From Dromiciops gliroides (lineage: Eukaryota > Chordata > Mammalia > Microbiotheria > Microbiotheriidae), in assembly GCF_019393635.1 (NCBI RefSeq), contig NC_057867.1, forward strand, positions 63,367,492-63,431,491: 64,000 nt of DNA. Reading direction: 5' to 3'. Below the pieces are notes generated by a model. It worked only from the letters and a program-made list of their open reading frames with translations. It made no database searches and was not told the DNA's origin. Made by a program: the position numbers and the translations under genes. Shown here one piece after another: positions 32,725 to 43,224 of the stretch; the stretch's first letter is position 1, and each line of letters starts with the position of its first letter.

Positions 32725-33765
32725 TCAATAGGACTTTTAATGGTATTTGACATGTTTTTCAAAATATCCTGTTGGTGACTTTAAGAAGAAAGGGCTCTTT
32801 GTAGCTCCTGTGGATCATAAGAAATGCCTTGTAACTGTAGACAAGCCATGGATAAGTGTACGGCCTTGTCAGTGACTGGAGGTATCTTAACCGAGCTGGG
32901 CGGTGTCAAAGTAGTTCAGAGATGCTCAGGTGCTCACAACTTTGGGGCCCTTTCCTGATTCATGCTTATATGAGGAAGAAAGTACATTCCTGCTTGTCAG
33001 GCACCACATGCCCCATAGCCTCTACATTTGAGGCAAATGAAAACCAACTGACATTTCAGTCAAGCTCTGAGGCTTCCAAAGTGTCTTCCTTAGAACAGAG
33101 GTAGAGAGTGCAGTTTACACATGAGGCTGCTGAGGCTCAGAGGTCATGCAGTAAGTAAATCGGGTAGATGGGATTTAAACCCAGGCCTTTTGACTGTACG
33201 TCTAGCTTTATTTTCTTCTGTATTATCCTGCCGCTTATTCCCCAGTTTCAGCCGTCAGAACCCCAGGACCAAAATTTATTTAGGTGCCGCAGATTCCCCA
33301 TCTCACTTTTTTCCTTCAAAGGATGATGGTATGCTTGGAGTTCATGCCAGATGCCCTCTGCCAAAAAGAGCCCGGTTTTATAACAGCGCCTCCCTCAATC
33401 AATCACGTTTTTTCCAAAGCTGCCAGATTTCATTAATATTTGGCGTTGTACAAGTATCCAAATGACTGTCACTTATATAATCCATTGCTGTTTACCAAGC
33501 ACTTTACTCACACCAGCCCTGCATGGGAGCTAAATGATTTTACCATGAAAATATCTGCTTGCTTGTTGGTTACTTTGCAATGACTCTCCCGAACAAGGAA
33601 CTGGAGTTTATTGAATCCCTGCCTAATGGAAGCTTCAACAAAGAAAGCTTTTAAGCAATTATACAGCACTTATTTGTAAACAGCTCATAGAATCCTAGAA
33701 CTTTGAATCTGGAAACAAACTTGGAGCCCATGGAAGCCAACTCCCTCACCGGACAGAGGAAGTAA
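32725..33765. other. Gene-free stretch
   Basis: A reverse MIR-like piece lies at about 33105-33235 and another at 33670-33765. Open frames at 32856-33104 and 33121-33465 have no support beyond length. Confidence 0.4.
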
Positions 33766-33769
33766 GTGA

Positions 33770-33990
33770 GTGACTAGAGCATAGGGCCTGGACTCAGGAA
33801 GGCTTGACTTCAAATTGCCTCAGACACTAGCCGTGTGACTCTGGGCAAGTCACTTCACCCTGTTTGCTTCAGTTTCCTCATCTGTCAAATGAGCTGGAGA
33901 AGGAAATGACAAACCACTCCAGTATCTCTGCCAAGAAAACCCCAAATGGGGTCACAGAGAGTAGGACGTGACTGAAAAACAACTGAAGGA
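33770..33990 (+). mobile_element. Mar1-like SINE with RTE-type tail
   Basis: GTGTGACTCTGGGCAAGTCAC, CCTCATCTGTCAAATGAGC, then the tail GGAGAAGGAAATGACAAACC, CCAAATGGGGTCACAGAGAG. Same structure as the element at 118-370. It interrupts an older MIR-like sequence. Confidence 0.8.
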
Positions 33991-34329
33991 CAACAAGAAA
34001 GCAAGTTAAGAGCAGAGTGAGGATTGGAAGTCACGTGGCAAGGTGTTGTGCCTTTAATGATGAGTGTATATGGTAGGTGTGTATACCTCTATCTGGATAT
34101 TAAAGCTACAGGTAATTTAAAATTAGTTTGAGCTAAGTATTAGCAAAGGATATTTGGTCGAAATGAGAATTAGCCTATTTGCTTGGTGCTCTCCTATTGC
34201 TGTTAAAAAAGTTCAGAAGACAAAGCATAAAATCATAGCATCTCAAATGCTGATGAGACCAGGAACACCCTTGCCCCCACCTTCTCCAACAACATTCCCA
34301 ACAAGTGCTCCTCTAGCCTCTGCTTGCAG

Positions 34330-34870
34330 GCATCCAGTGAGAGGAAAGCCATAGCATTTCTTAGTGTTAGAAAGCTTTTGCAATACAACAAGGTTCAGAT
34401 GGACTCTTTGTACTCATGGACCCTTCATTTTGCCCTCTGGGGCCAAACAAAAGAGCCTAAATTCTCTTTCATGTGACATCCTTCCAAATATGGCTATCAT
34501 GCCCCGCCTCCCATCATCCCCCCAAGTCTTCTCTTCTTCAGGATAAATATAATTTCTTCCTTCAATTTGTGTTCATGTGGTATAGCCTCATATCCTCTTA
34601 CCTTCCTAGCCACCCTCTGCTGGACAAACTCTAGTTTGTCCATACCCTTCCTAAAATGGGGCACCTGCACTTGAATGTAGGATTCCAGATGTTCTCTGCC
34701 TTGGGCCATGATTGCAGAACTAGCCATCACCTCACTTGTTCTGTATTCCCTTCCTTTGTTAACGCAGTCTAAGATCCTCTGGCTTTTTTGTCTGCCATGT
34801 TGAACTGACCGCTCATATTGAGCTCATAGTCTGCTTCTTCCTACTAGCCTTCTATATCCTCTTAGGTCTG
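34330..34870. mobile_element. CR1/L3-like LINE fragment
   Basis: TTTTGCCCTCTGGGGCCAAAC, CTTCTTCAGGATAAATATAA, CACCCTCTGCTGGACAAACTC, CTTCCTAAAATGGGGCACC and ACGCAGTCTAAGATCCTCTGG share order and wording with 45700-46090 and 14270-14450. The open frame at 34497-34730 (-) is incidental. Confidence 0.6.
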
Positions 34871-35734
34871 CCTGTCTGTAATCACCTCCTCATTCCTCAA
34901 CTCCAACCTCCAACTATCAATTCAGTACCCCAACATGTTGCCACAGGGGCCTAGTCTCCCATTGATTTAGGGACCTAGGCAACAGGGTAAAGTTAATAAA
35001 CAAGAAAAATGTAGCTAGCATATGGTACTGGAAAGAAGAATGAAGACCTAGGTTAAAGCCATGGCTTTCCCACTACCCATGAGACCTTAGGCAGTTTAAC
35101 AGAGACTCCCTCCCCCAGTGCAAATATGAACCTTCTCTGTAGCCTAGAATCACCTGGGGCACCAAGAGATTAAGTGACTTGCCCAAAGTCATCCAGCCAG
35201 TGTGTGTCAGATGGGAGATCTGGGATGGCCTTATGGTAAAAATAACAAAACCCCAAGATGTTGTTCATCCACGACTTCAGATTCTCAACTCCTCAACCTC
35301 TTAAGCCAGTTTCGCCATCAGATGTCTAGGGAACAAATCACAGAACTCATGAGAAGTCCAATTTCAGTCTCTGGTGTAGGCAGCTTCTAGGAAGGCTTAT
35401 ACTTACTCAGGAGAAAGAGAGAGAAATCTATTGGAGGGTGGATAAGGAGAACCGGCATCAGAGGCTGTGTTCCTCTCAAACAGTGTGTACAAATGGAGAG
35501 ATTTCCATAATCGGGTTAGCTATGTTATGTCTGGCTATGGCAGAAAAGAGAGCAAGTCTCACAGGGGATATGCCCCTAACATGGAAAGGGTGACTTGTTT
35601 TGTGTCATTGCTTAGATCTAGCTATGTTCATCATACTGGAATAATTCTGCTAATACCCCTTAGGTAACAAACCCAGGTCATCCTAGCTCAGAAGTCATCC
35701 CTCTCTCCACTTTTCCATGCTGTCTCCTGGGCAG
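34871..35734. other. Gene-free stretch
   Basis: A reverse MIR-like remnant lies at about 35165-35225 (AAGTGACTTGCCCAAAGTC). The rest is unclassified. Confidence 0.4.
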
Positions 35735-35985
35735 ATTGTTGTTTCTTGTGGTCGATCAGTTATTTCAGTCATGCCTGACTCTCCATGACCCATTTGGGGT
35801 TTTCTTGGCAAAGATCCTGGAGTGATTTTCCATTTCCTTCTCCAGCTCATTTTACAGGTGAGAAAATTGAGGCAAACAGGGTGAAGTGACTTGCCCAAGG
35901 TCACCCAGTCAGCAAGTGTCAGAGGCTGGCTTTAAATTCAGATCTTCTTGACTTCAGGCCTGACAGTGTATCTACTGAAGTTTAA
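35735..35985 (-). mobile_element. Mar1-like SINE, reverse
   Basis: Begins with the reverse RTE-type tail (CAGTCATGCCTGACTCTCC, CATTTGGGGTTTTCTTGGC, CCATTTCCTTCTCCAGC), then GTGAAGTGACTTGCCCAAGG and a MIR-like head. Confidence 0.8.
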
Positions 35986-36194
35986 ATAAGACGTGTACCT
36001 ACCTCGAGGGAGTTTATAGCATAGAAAGGAGGTATGACACAAATAGAGACAATTCTAATACATAATAAGTGCATTAGAGTGGTGCAGAACAAAGCTAAAG
36101 GAAAGTTTAAGGGAAATGGCTGTTACTCGGGGGGGGGGGGGGATCACAGAAGGCAACATGTAGGAGGTGGCATGAGAGTTGGCCTTTAAAGAAT

Positions 36195-36440
36195 GAGTTC
36201 TTCTACTCTGAGTGCAGATTGAAGCACACTTTTTTCACTTAATTTTTCTTGCTTTTTTTGCAACATGGCTAATATGGAAATATATTTTGCATGACTTCAC
36301 ACGTATAATTGATATCATATTGCTTGCCTTCTCAATGGGTGGGAGAGGAGCTGCAGGGAGTGAGAGAATTTGGAACTCAAAATTTCTGAAAACGAATGCC
36401 AAAAGTAAATAAATAGTTGGAAGGAAAAAACAAAAGTGGT
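36195..36440 (+). mobile_element. L1 3' UTR fragment
   Basis: Forward orientation of the phrases seen in reverse elsewhere: AACATGGCTAATATGGAAAT, TTGCATGACTTCACACG, TTGCTTGCCTTCTCAATGGG, GAATTTGGAACTC. Just upstream at about 36130-36143 is a run of about 14 G. Confidence 0.7.
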
Positions 36441-36794
36441 TCATCCGGAGAAGACAAGCATCAAATTCTTCCTTTGTAAAATGAGTGGGTTAGAACCAGG
36501 AACTCTCTAAGTTTCTTTCCAGCTCTACTCCGACTGGCCCTGCAAAGATTTCTGGTAGCTGACTTCCCTTTCCTTCTGGCTGGTTGTGTTGTCCTGTATG
36601 TACAATTCTGGATTAGAGGATATAGAGGAGAACAGAGATGAGAAGAATCAAGGAATCATGCATATAAAGGGAATATTCAATATTTACCTTGAAAATTGCT
36701 TAAGAACAGACTCCATAACATATGGAGACATTCATTCATTACCATGGAAGTCACTCCCAAATCCTCCTTGGAGGAAAATCTATCAGATGACAAG

Positions 36795-37190
36795 CTTTCA
36801 TTTCGATAGCACTTTAAGATTTGTCAAGCATTTTCCATACGTTAGCTCATTTGATCCTCACAGCAGCCATGGAAGGTAGGTAGCTGTTATTCTTTCTTTT
36901 TTTGTCAGGTAATGATGGTTAAGTGACTTGCCCAGGGTCACACAGCTAATAAGTGTCAAGTGTCTGAGGCTGGATTGGAACTCAGGTCCTCCTGAATCCA
37001 GGGCCGGTACTTTATCCACTATGCCACCTAGCTGACCCTGTTATTCTCTTTTTATTGATGAGCAAACAGGTTGAGAGAGGCTAAGGGACTTTCCCAGGGT
37101 CATATAGCTAGTAAGTATCTGGGGCAGGATATCAATCCAGGGCTTCTGGACTCCTAGTTCAACACTCTCTCTGCTATGGCACACTGCCTT
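36795..37190 (-). repeat. MIR-type element, reverse, split by a SINE
   Basis: The left part ends TTTGATCCTCACAGCAGCC, GGAAGGTAGGTAGCTG. The right part resumes TTATTGATGAGCAAACAGG, AGGGACTTTCCCAGGGTC. The SINE at 36894-37037 lies between, so the MIR is older. Confidence 0.8.
36894..37037 (-). mobile_element. tRNA-derived SINE inside a MIR, reverse
   Basis: GGTTAAGTGACTTGCCCAGG, GATTGGAACTCAGGTCCTCC, CCACCTAGCTGACC. The target duplication CTGTTATTCT lies at 36884-36893 and 37038-37047. Confidence 0.93.
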
Positions 37191-37249
37191 TCAAGCCCTT
37201 TGGCAGGTTGTGATTTGGCCATCTTATTTATATTTACTTTAAGATTTTT

Positions 37250-38095
37250 ATTAACATCTTTTGTTTTTATATCACCTGCATTTCCCAGTATACCCTTCAC
37301 CATGTCCACAACCATACCTTATAACAGAAACTAAAAAGAGAAAAAAATAGTACAACAAAACCAATCAACACCTCAACCAAGTCTAATGTTATATGTAGTA
37401 TTCCACACCCATTGTCCCCCATCTCTGCAAAAGAGGGAGGGAGGTCCATTTTCATATCTCTTCTTTGGAGCCAATCTCAGTCATTATAGTTTTCACAGTA
37501 TTCAGTTTGGGTTTTGTTATTATTTTTTTCCATTTGCATCATTGTAGTTGTGTATATTCCTTTTGTGGTTCTGCTTATTTCACATTGTATCTGCTTGCTC
37601 CTTTGTACTTAGTGGCTATGTTCAAAAATGTACTCCTATTTCTTATAACACTAATATTCCATTTCATTGATGCAGCACAACTTGTTTAGTTAGCCCTTTT
37701 GAGGCTGCTAGATGGTTCAGTGGGTAGCTGTTGAGCCTGGAATGTGTGTCCTTGGGCAAGCCAGCTAACCTCTTTTTATCTCAGTTTTCTCAGCTGTAAA
37801 ACTGGGATAATGACAACACCTACCTCCCAGGATTGCTAGGAGGATCAATTAAGATAATATTTGTAAAGTGCTTAGCACAGTGCCTGGCTCATGATAGGTG
37901 TTATATAAATACCTATTCCTTCCCCTTTCTTTTCCCAGTCAATGGCATCCATTTTGTTTCCAGTTTTTGGTTACTACAAAAATTGCTCTCATAAATATTT
38001 TGGAGATGGGACCTTCTTTGGAACATTGACCTCCTTGGGGTATATACCTCACAGTAAGATCTCTGGATCATGGGTATGGAACTTTTAGTCACTTT
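37250..38095 (-). mobile_element. L1 LINE 3' fragment, reverse, split by a MIR
   Basis: CATTTGCATCATTGTAGTTG, TTCTGCTTATTTCACATTG and ATAACACTAATATTCCATTTC lie before the break. CAATGGCATCCATTTTG, CCAGTTTTTGGTTACTAC and GACCTCCTTGGGGTATATACC lie after it. The MIR at 37707-37915 is between. Confidence 0.75.
37707..37915 (+). repeat. MIR-type element inside L1
   Basis: GAGGCTGCTAGATGGTTCAGTG, CCTTGGGCAAGCCAGCTAACC, CTCAGCTGTAAAACTGGG and AGCACAGTGCCTGGCTCATG. Nearly full length, forward. Confidence 0.8.
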
Positions 38096-38099
38096 CTTA

Positions 38100-38835
38100 A
38101 CATAAGTCCTTTATAAATTAATTTCTATTTTAACAATTCTGAACTTAAACACGAAAAAGAAACCATATTTCCATAAACACAGCAGGACACAAAAAGATCA
38201 TTATATATATGAAATCATGAATCTCCATTTCATACCACTTGCTTAAAAAAAAAGTATGTAATAAATTCCACACATTACTTACAAAACTGCCCTGCTTGTC
38301 TGCTTTCCTTCTGAACTTCCTTCTGTTCTCTTCTGTGAATTTCTAAAAATGTTTCAATGGCCCTCTTTTTTAGGCATCACTATTACTTACCTCCCCCTCT
38401 CCTCACAGCCCTACCCCCCAATTAAAAAACCCAGAGAAAGAAAAAGAAAACTCTTGTGACGAATTAGCATAGTCAAGCAAAACAAACCCACCCAGTGGCC
38501 ATGTTCAACAATGTATGTCTCTTTTGCACCTTGTGTCCATAACTTCTCTGTCAGGAAGTGGTTAACGTGTTTCATCGTAGGTCCTCTTGAGACCTGGTCG
38601 ATCACGGCATTGATCAGAGCTCTTAAGCCTTTCTGTTTTGTTTTTTTTTTTCTTTACAGTGTCCTTATAAAAATTATTCTCCTAGCTCTGTTCACTTCAC
38701 TCTGCATCATTCCATCAGAATTTTCTGAAATCATCTCATTCTGAAGTCTTTTAAAAAAATTATACACAATATTATTCCATGATAGTCACATGCCCCCTTT
38801 TTTCCAGGCATTCCCCAATTGATGGGTACCCCTTT
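38100..38835 (-). mobile_element. Second L1 3' fragment, reverse
   Basis: TTGATCAGAGCTCTTAAGCC, TAGCTCTGTTCACTTCACTC, GCATCATTCCATCAGAATTT and GGCATTCCCCAATTGATGGG. It lies directly between two other L1 pieces in the same orientation. Confidence 0.7.
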
Positions 38836-38839
38836 GTGG

Positions 38840-40370
38840 TCTAGTTTTTTCTTTTTTCTTTTAATCCCCCCTTTTCAAAAATAGTTTTGTTATCTTGTTT
38901 TTAATATAGTCTAGATCTCCTTATGTTATTTTTCTCTCTGCTTCTCCCAGAAAGTCATTCATTATAACAAAGAATTTAAATTTTAAATAAGAGGAAAAAC
39001 AAAGAAGAGAAAATAATTCAGTAAAATCTATTAGCACAATGAAAAGATCTGACATCATATGCACTGTTCCACATTCTTATACCCTGGTGACTACAAAGGA
39101 GCAAAGGAGACAGAGCTTCTCTTACCTCTTATTCTGGTTCTTTGTAATTCCACAATTTTCATTTTTCACTTTGTGGTGGTGTTTGTTTTGTGTACATTGT
39201 TGTTGTCATTGTGTATATTTTTCCCTGTCTCTGCTTACTTCACTTTATATCACTTCATCTGAGTCTTTCCATGTTTCTCTGTATTCATTATGTTTGTTGT
39301 TTCTTATGACACAGTAATACTTCATTAGATTCACATACCACAATTTGTTTCGTCACTCCCGAGATGATGGGCATCTACTTTGTTTTTAGTATTTTGCTAC
39401 CACAGAAGTGCTACTACCAGTATTATGGTATATATGTGGATTTTCTCTTTGTCAGTGGCCTCCTTGGGCTATAGCTTGCCCAGCAGAAAAATCTCTGTGC
39501 CAAAAAGTATAGACATTTTAGTGACTTTCTTTGCATAATTCCAAATTCTTGGCATAATTAATAATTATTTTTCATAAGGCTTGGAACAATTCATAGTTCC
39601 CTTAACACATATTAGTGTGACTGTCTTTCTGCAATCTCTATAACACGATTACCATCTTTTATGGTCTTTGTTGATATGCTGGGTATGAGATGGAACCTCA
39701 GAGTTATTTTGATTTTCATTTTTCTTATTATTAGTAATTTGGAGCATTCTTTCATAGTTGCAGTTTTTTAAAAAGCTGTTTGTTCGTATCCTTTGACCAC
39801 TTATCTCTTGAGGAATAGTTTTTGATCTTCTATATTTGTGTAGTTCCCTTATAAACCTTGGATAGTAGAGACCCTTATCATAGTTATTCAATGCAGATTT
39901 TTTCCAATGAGCCATTTCCCTTGTTATCCTAGTTGTTTTAATTTTGCGTGTGTAAAATTTTTTTCAATTTCAAATAATTGGAATTATATTCTGTGATCAC
40001 TTCTATGTCATATTTAGTTCATAATTCATCCTTAGAGCTGTGAAAAGTGCCTGATATTTTCTTTTAAAAATAGTATTATCTTTACTATTCAAGAGATATT
40101 CATTTTATTGTGGTATGATATAAGATGCTGGTCTGAATCTAATTTCTTCCAGATTGCTCTCTAGTCACCCTGCTAGTGTCAGGTGTCTGAGGCCGGATTT
40201 GAATTCAGGTCCTCCTGAATCCAGGGCTGGTGCTCTATCCACTGCGCCTGAGGCCGGATTTGAACTCAGGTCCTCCTGAATCCAGGGCTGGTGCTCTATC
40301 CACTGCGCCACCTGGCTGTCCCCTCCCCACCAATTCTTAATGCCTCTTTCCCAACATCATCTTGAATTTA
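38840..40370 (-). mobile_element. Third L1 fragment, longer, reverse, with SINE insertion
   Basis: Runs from L1 3' UTR-like sequence through the ORF2 end (TGATGGGCATCTACTTTGTT, TGGGTATGAGATGGAACCTC, TTTGACCACTTATCTC, CCTTGGATAGTAGAGACCC) to CTAATTTCTTCCAGATTGC. It is broken by stops and by a SINE piece (40161-40323). Confidence 0.75.
40161..40323 (-). mobile_element. SINE fragment with 61-bp internal tandem duplication, reverse
   Basis: The stretch from CTGAGGCCGGATTTGAA to CTATCCACTGCGC occurs twice in a row (40187-40247 and 40248-40308), differing by one base in the part compared (GAATTCAGG versus GAACTCAGG). The SINE end CCACCTGGCTGTCCCC follows. The 3' half of the SINE is absent. Confidence 0.92.
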
Positions 40371-40399
40371 TTTTGTGTATGTTTTTCATATACTTATTT

Positions 40400-40525
40400 T
40401 TAATTAAATTAAATTTTATTTTCAGTTCTGAATTCTTACCCTTCCCCCTCCCCTATCAATTGAGAAATCAAGAAACACATATGCATAGTCAAGCAAAATC
40501 AACTCTCAAATTAGCCATATTCAAA
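40400..40525 (-). mobile_element. L1 3' UTR fragment, reverse
   Basis: TTTTATTTTCAGTTCTGAATTC, CCCCTATCAATTGAGAAATC, TAGTCAAGCAAAATCAAC. Same type as 63715-63850. Confidence 0.65.
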
Positions 40526-40538
40526 AAAGGAAATACTG

Positions 40539-40698
40539 AGGGGCAGCTAGGTGGTGCAGTGGATAAAGCACTGGCCTTGGATTCAGGAGGACCTGAGTTC
40601 AAATCCAGCCTCAGACACTTGACACTGGCTGTGTGACCCTGGGCAAGTCACTTAACCCTCATTGCCCCACAAAACAAAAAAACAAAAACAAAACAAAT
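40539..40698 (+). mobile_element. tRNA-derived SINE with perfect 13-bp target duplication
   Basis: Complete copy with CATTGCCCCACAAAAC end and an AAAC-rich tail. AAAGGAAATACTG lies at 40526-40538 and 40699-40711. Confidence 0.96.
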
Positions 40699-40729
40699 AA
40701 AGGAAATACTGCATATACTTATTTATGTG

Positions 40730-40850
40730 CATGTTGTCTGTCTCCTTTGTTAGAATGTAAGTTCCCTGAGGTCAGGGACTATTTTTTTTATCTTTGTATC
40801 CCCAGTATGTGGTGCATGGTAGAATTTAATCAATGTTTGTTGATTGTCTG
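40730..40850 (+). mobile_element. L2 LINE 3' end
   Basis: TTGTTAGAATGTAAGTTCCC, TGAGGTCAGGGACTATTT, TATCTTTGTATCCCCAGTATG match the L2 3' end. Confidence 0.7.
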
Positions 40851-41135
40851 TGACTATAAGATTCAGTTCTTTAAGGAATCAGTCCTCCTACTCTATCTGT
40901 TCTACATTGCTTTATTTGTTATGACTTGAGTGAAATACAGGGTATATCCTCTCCCAACTCCCCATTATATTAACAATATGTTCCTAATGACATAGCCACA
41001 AATTGGAACCCGCCAGAGAGAAACCTGAAGTATTGTGTTCAATTCTAGGCACCATGTTTTCAAAAGAACATCGAGATTTCAAAAGAACATTAGAGATTAT
41101 ACAAAGGAGGGCAATCAAAATGGTGAAGGGAAGGG

Positions 41136-41390
41136 AATGAACATTTCTATAACACCTACTATGTGCCAGGAATTGTGCTAAGCATTAACAATTTTCTCAT
41201 TTGATCCTCACAACAATCCTGTGAGCTAGGTACTGTTATTATCCCCATTATACAGATGAGGAAATTGAAGCAAACAGGGTTAAGTGACTTGCCCAGGGTC
41301 ACACAGCTAATGTGTGCCTGAGAATATATTTGAACTCAGGTCTTTCTGATTCCAGGTCCAGTCTTTACTGTGTCACCAGCAGCTTCTAAG
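41136..41390 (-). repeat. MIR-type element, reverse
   Basis: CACCTACTATGTGCCAGGAA, TTTGATCCTCACAACAATCC, TACAGATGAGGAAATTGAAG, GACTTGCCCAGGGTCACAC, GAACTCAGGTCTTTCTGATTCC. Full reverse order. Confidence 0.85.
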
Positions 41391-41828
41391 GTGAAGGGCC
41401 TTGGCCTTGAGTCCATGCCATATGAGGATCAGTTAAAGGAATTGTGCATGTTTAAAATTCCCAGAGGAAAATTATAGCTATCTTTAAAGTCTGTCATGTG
41501 GAAGAGGGTTCATTGGGTCATAGATCTAGTCCAAACCCTTCATTTTCCAACTGAGGACATTGAGATAAAACTGGAAACCGCAGTGCGGAGGGGGGGGGGA
41601 AGGGGTGGAAGTAATAAAGAGACAAATTTAGGCCTGATGTCAGGAAAAGTATCCTAACAATTAGATCCATCCAAAAAGAATGGTCTACTTGTAGAGGTAT
41701 TAGGTTCTTTCTCTCACTGGAGGTTTTGATGCAAAGGTTGGATGAGCACTTTGGGGGATTTTCTTTTGGATAGAGGATGGACTGGACAGTCACTAAGGTT
41801 CCTTCCAACTTTATAATTCTGTTAAGGG
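41391..41828. other. Gene-free stretch
   Basis: A reverse-strand open frame (41518-41808) has no recognisable domain. A G run lies near 41590-41600. No gene. Confidence 0.4.
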
Positions 41829-41974
41829 TTTTTTTTTTTCAGGGCAATGAGGGTTAAGTGACTTGCCCAGGGTCACACAGCTAGTAAGTGCCAAGTATCT
41901 GAGGCCGGATTCAAACTCAGTTCCTCCTGAATCCACGACTGATGTTTTATCTACTGCGCCACCTAGCTGCCCCC
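41829..41974 (-). mobile_element. tRNA-derived SINE, reverse
   Basis: CAGGGCAATGAGGGTTAAG, CTGAGGCCGGATTCAAACTC, CTACTGCGCCACCTAGCTGC. Target duplication poor. Confidence 0.92.
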
Positions 41975-41999
41975 TATTCTTTTAAGTTTTATAAAATGA

Positions 42000-42600
42000 T
42001 TTCCTCACAAATCTGCAATTTAGGTAGTACTAGGATTATTATCTCAGTTTTGCATATAGGAAATTGAGGCTCAGAGAGGTTAAGTAATTTACACCAGGTC
42101 ACATGGAGAGGCAGAGTTAGGACTCAAGCCCTCATCTCCTGATTCTGAGCTTCTTTCTTGGTCCACTCACAATGGTCCAGCCTGAATCTCAGATCATTTC
42201 CCAGATGATTATTACCTTCTGGAAAATTAAGTAACACATCATAGAATTACTTTTTGTACCCCTATCATCCAAGACATTTCTTGATACTTGAGGACAAAGG
42301 TTGTGTCTAAGTGTCTAAATGCCTCAGTTGTTGGTTGTAGATAGTCCTCATTTGGATCATTTGACTTTGTACTATGGAAGTATCTCAATACAACACAAGG
42401 GGGCTCTCTTGGTAAAGAATGTTTATATAGAAATTTGTAGCTCATTAGTGCTCGAAGGGCCCTTAGAGATCACCTTGTCCAACCCCTTAGTTTTTCAGAA
42501 CAGGAAACCAAGACCCAGAGAAGTGATGGACTTGCCCAAGGCCACACATCCAATTTAGCAGCAAAGCCAAGACGAGAACTGAGGTGTCAAGGCTCCAAGA
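42000..42600 (-). repeat. Two MIR-like fragments, reverse
   Basis: 42000-42170 (GAAATTGAGGCTCAGAGAGG, GGACTCAAGCCCTC) and 42445-42600 (CCTTAGAGATCACCTTGTCC, GGACTTGCCCAAGGCCACAC). The DNA between is unclassified. Confidence 0.6.
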
Positions 42601-43224
42601 GTACTACACTATTTCACTATCATCAGTATATCCTGTGTTCTTTTGGGGGAGATGTAATTTAGCTCCCCAAAATATAAGTTGGTAGGTATTTTCTTTTGCT
42701 TATTTGCAAGACTAATACAGAGTGAAGGAAATTATTTCAACTAAAATTATTCTCTGGTGACTGCTGCTGATTGGTAGGAAGCTTAAGGTCATGGTAACTA
42801 GCCCACAAATTTTCTGGGTAGTGTGATATTATGGCAGGGATCATCTATAAACTTAAGTGTTTGCATTTGATGACCCTTAGGGTCCCCTCTGGATCAAAAT
42901 CTATGAACCTGTGGTCCTACGAAGGCTGGGCTTGGAGTGAAAACAAGAATTGAGTCTCATCCCCAATACCTACTGTGTGTCCTTGGGTAAATCATTTTAC
43001 ATTACTGAGCCTCAATTTTCCATTTATAAAATGGAGTCTGATTATGCCAACTCCATACTCAATAAGCTCCAGTGACTCCCTTCTTACCTCCACGATCAAG
43101 ATACTGTCTCCCTGATTGTTGTGAGGAATACAGTTTGTAAAGTATTATAGAAAAGTGAACTATTATTATAATCTCAGTCACAGAATCTCAGTGTTGGAAG
43201 GGACCTCAGATTCTAACTTGTGCC
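42601..43224. other. Gene-free stretch with old MIR remnants
   Basis: A forward MIR-like sequence lies at about 42900-43060 (TGTGTGTCCTTGGGTAAATC). A short L2-like piece lies near 43050-43110 (CAATAAGCTCCAGTGACTCCC). No gene. Confidence 0.45.
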
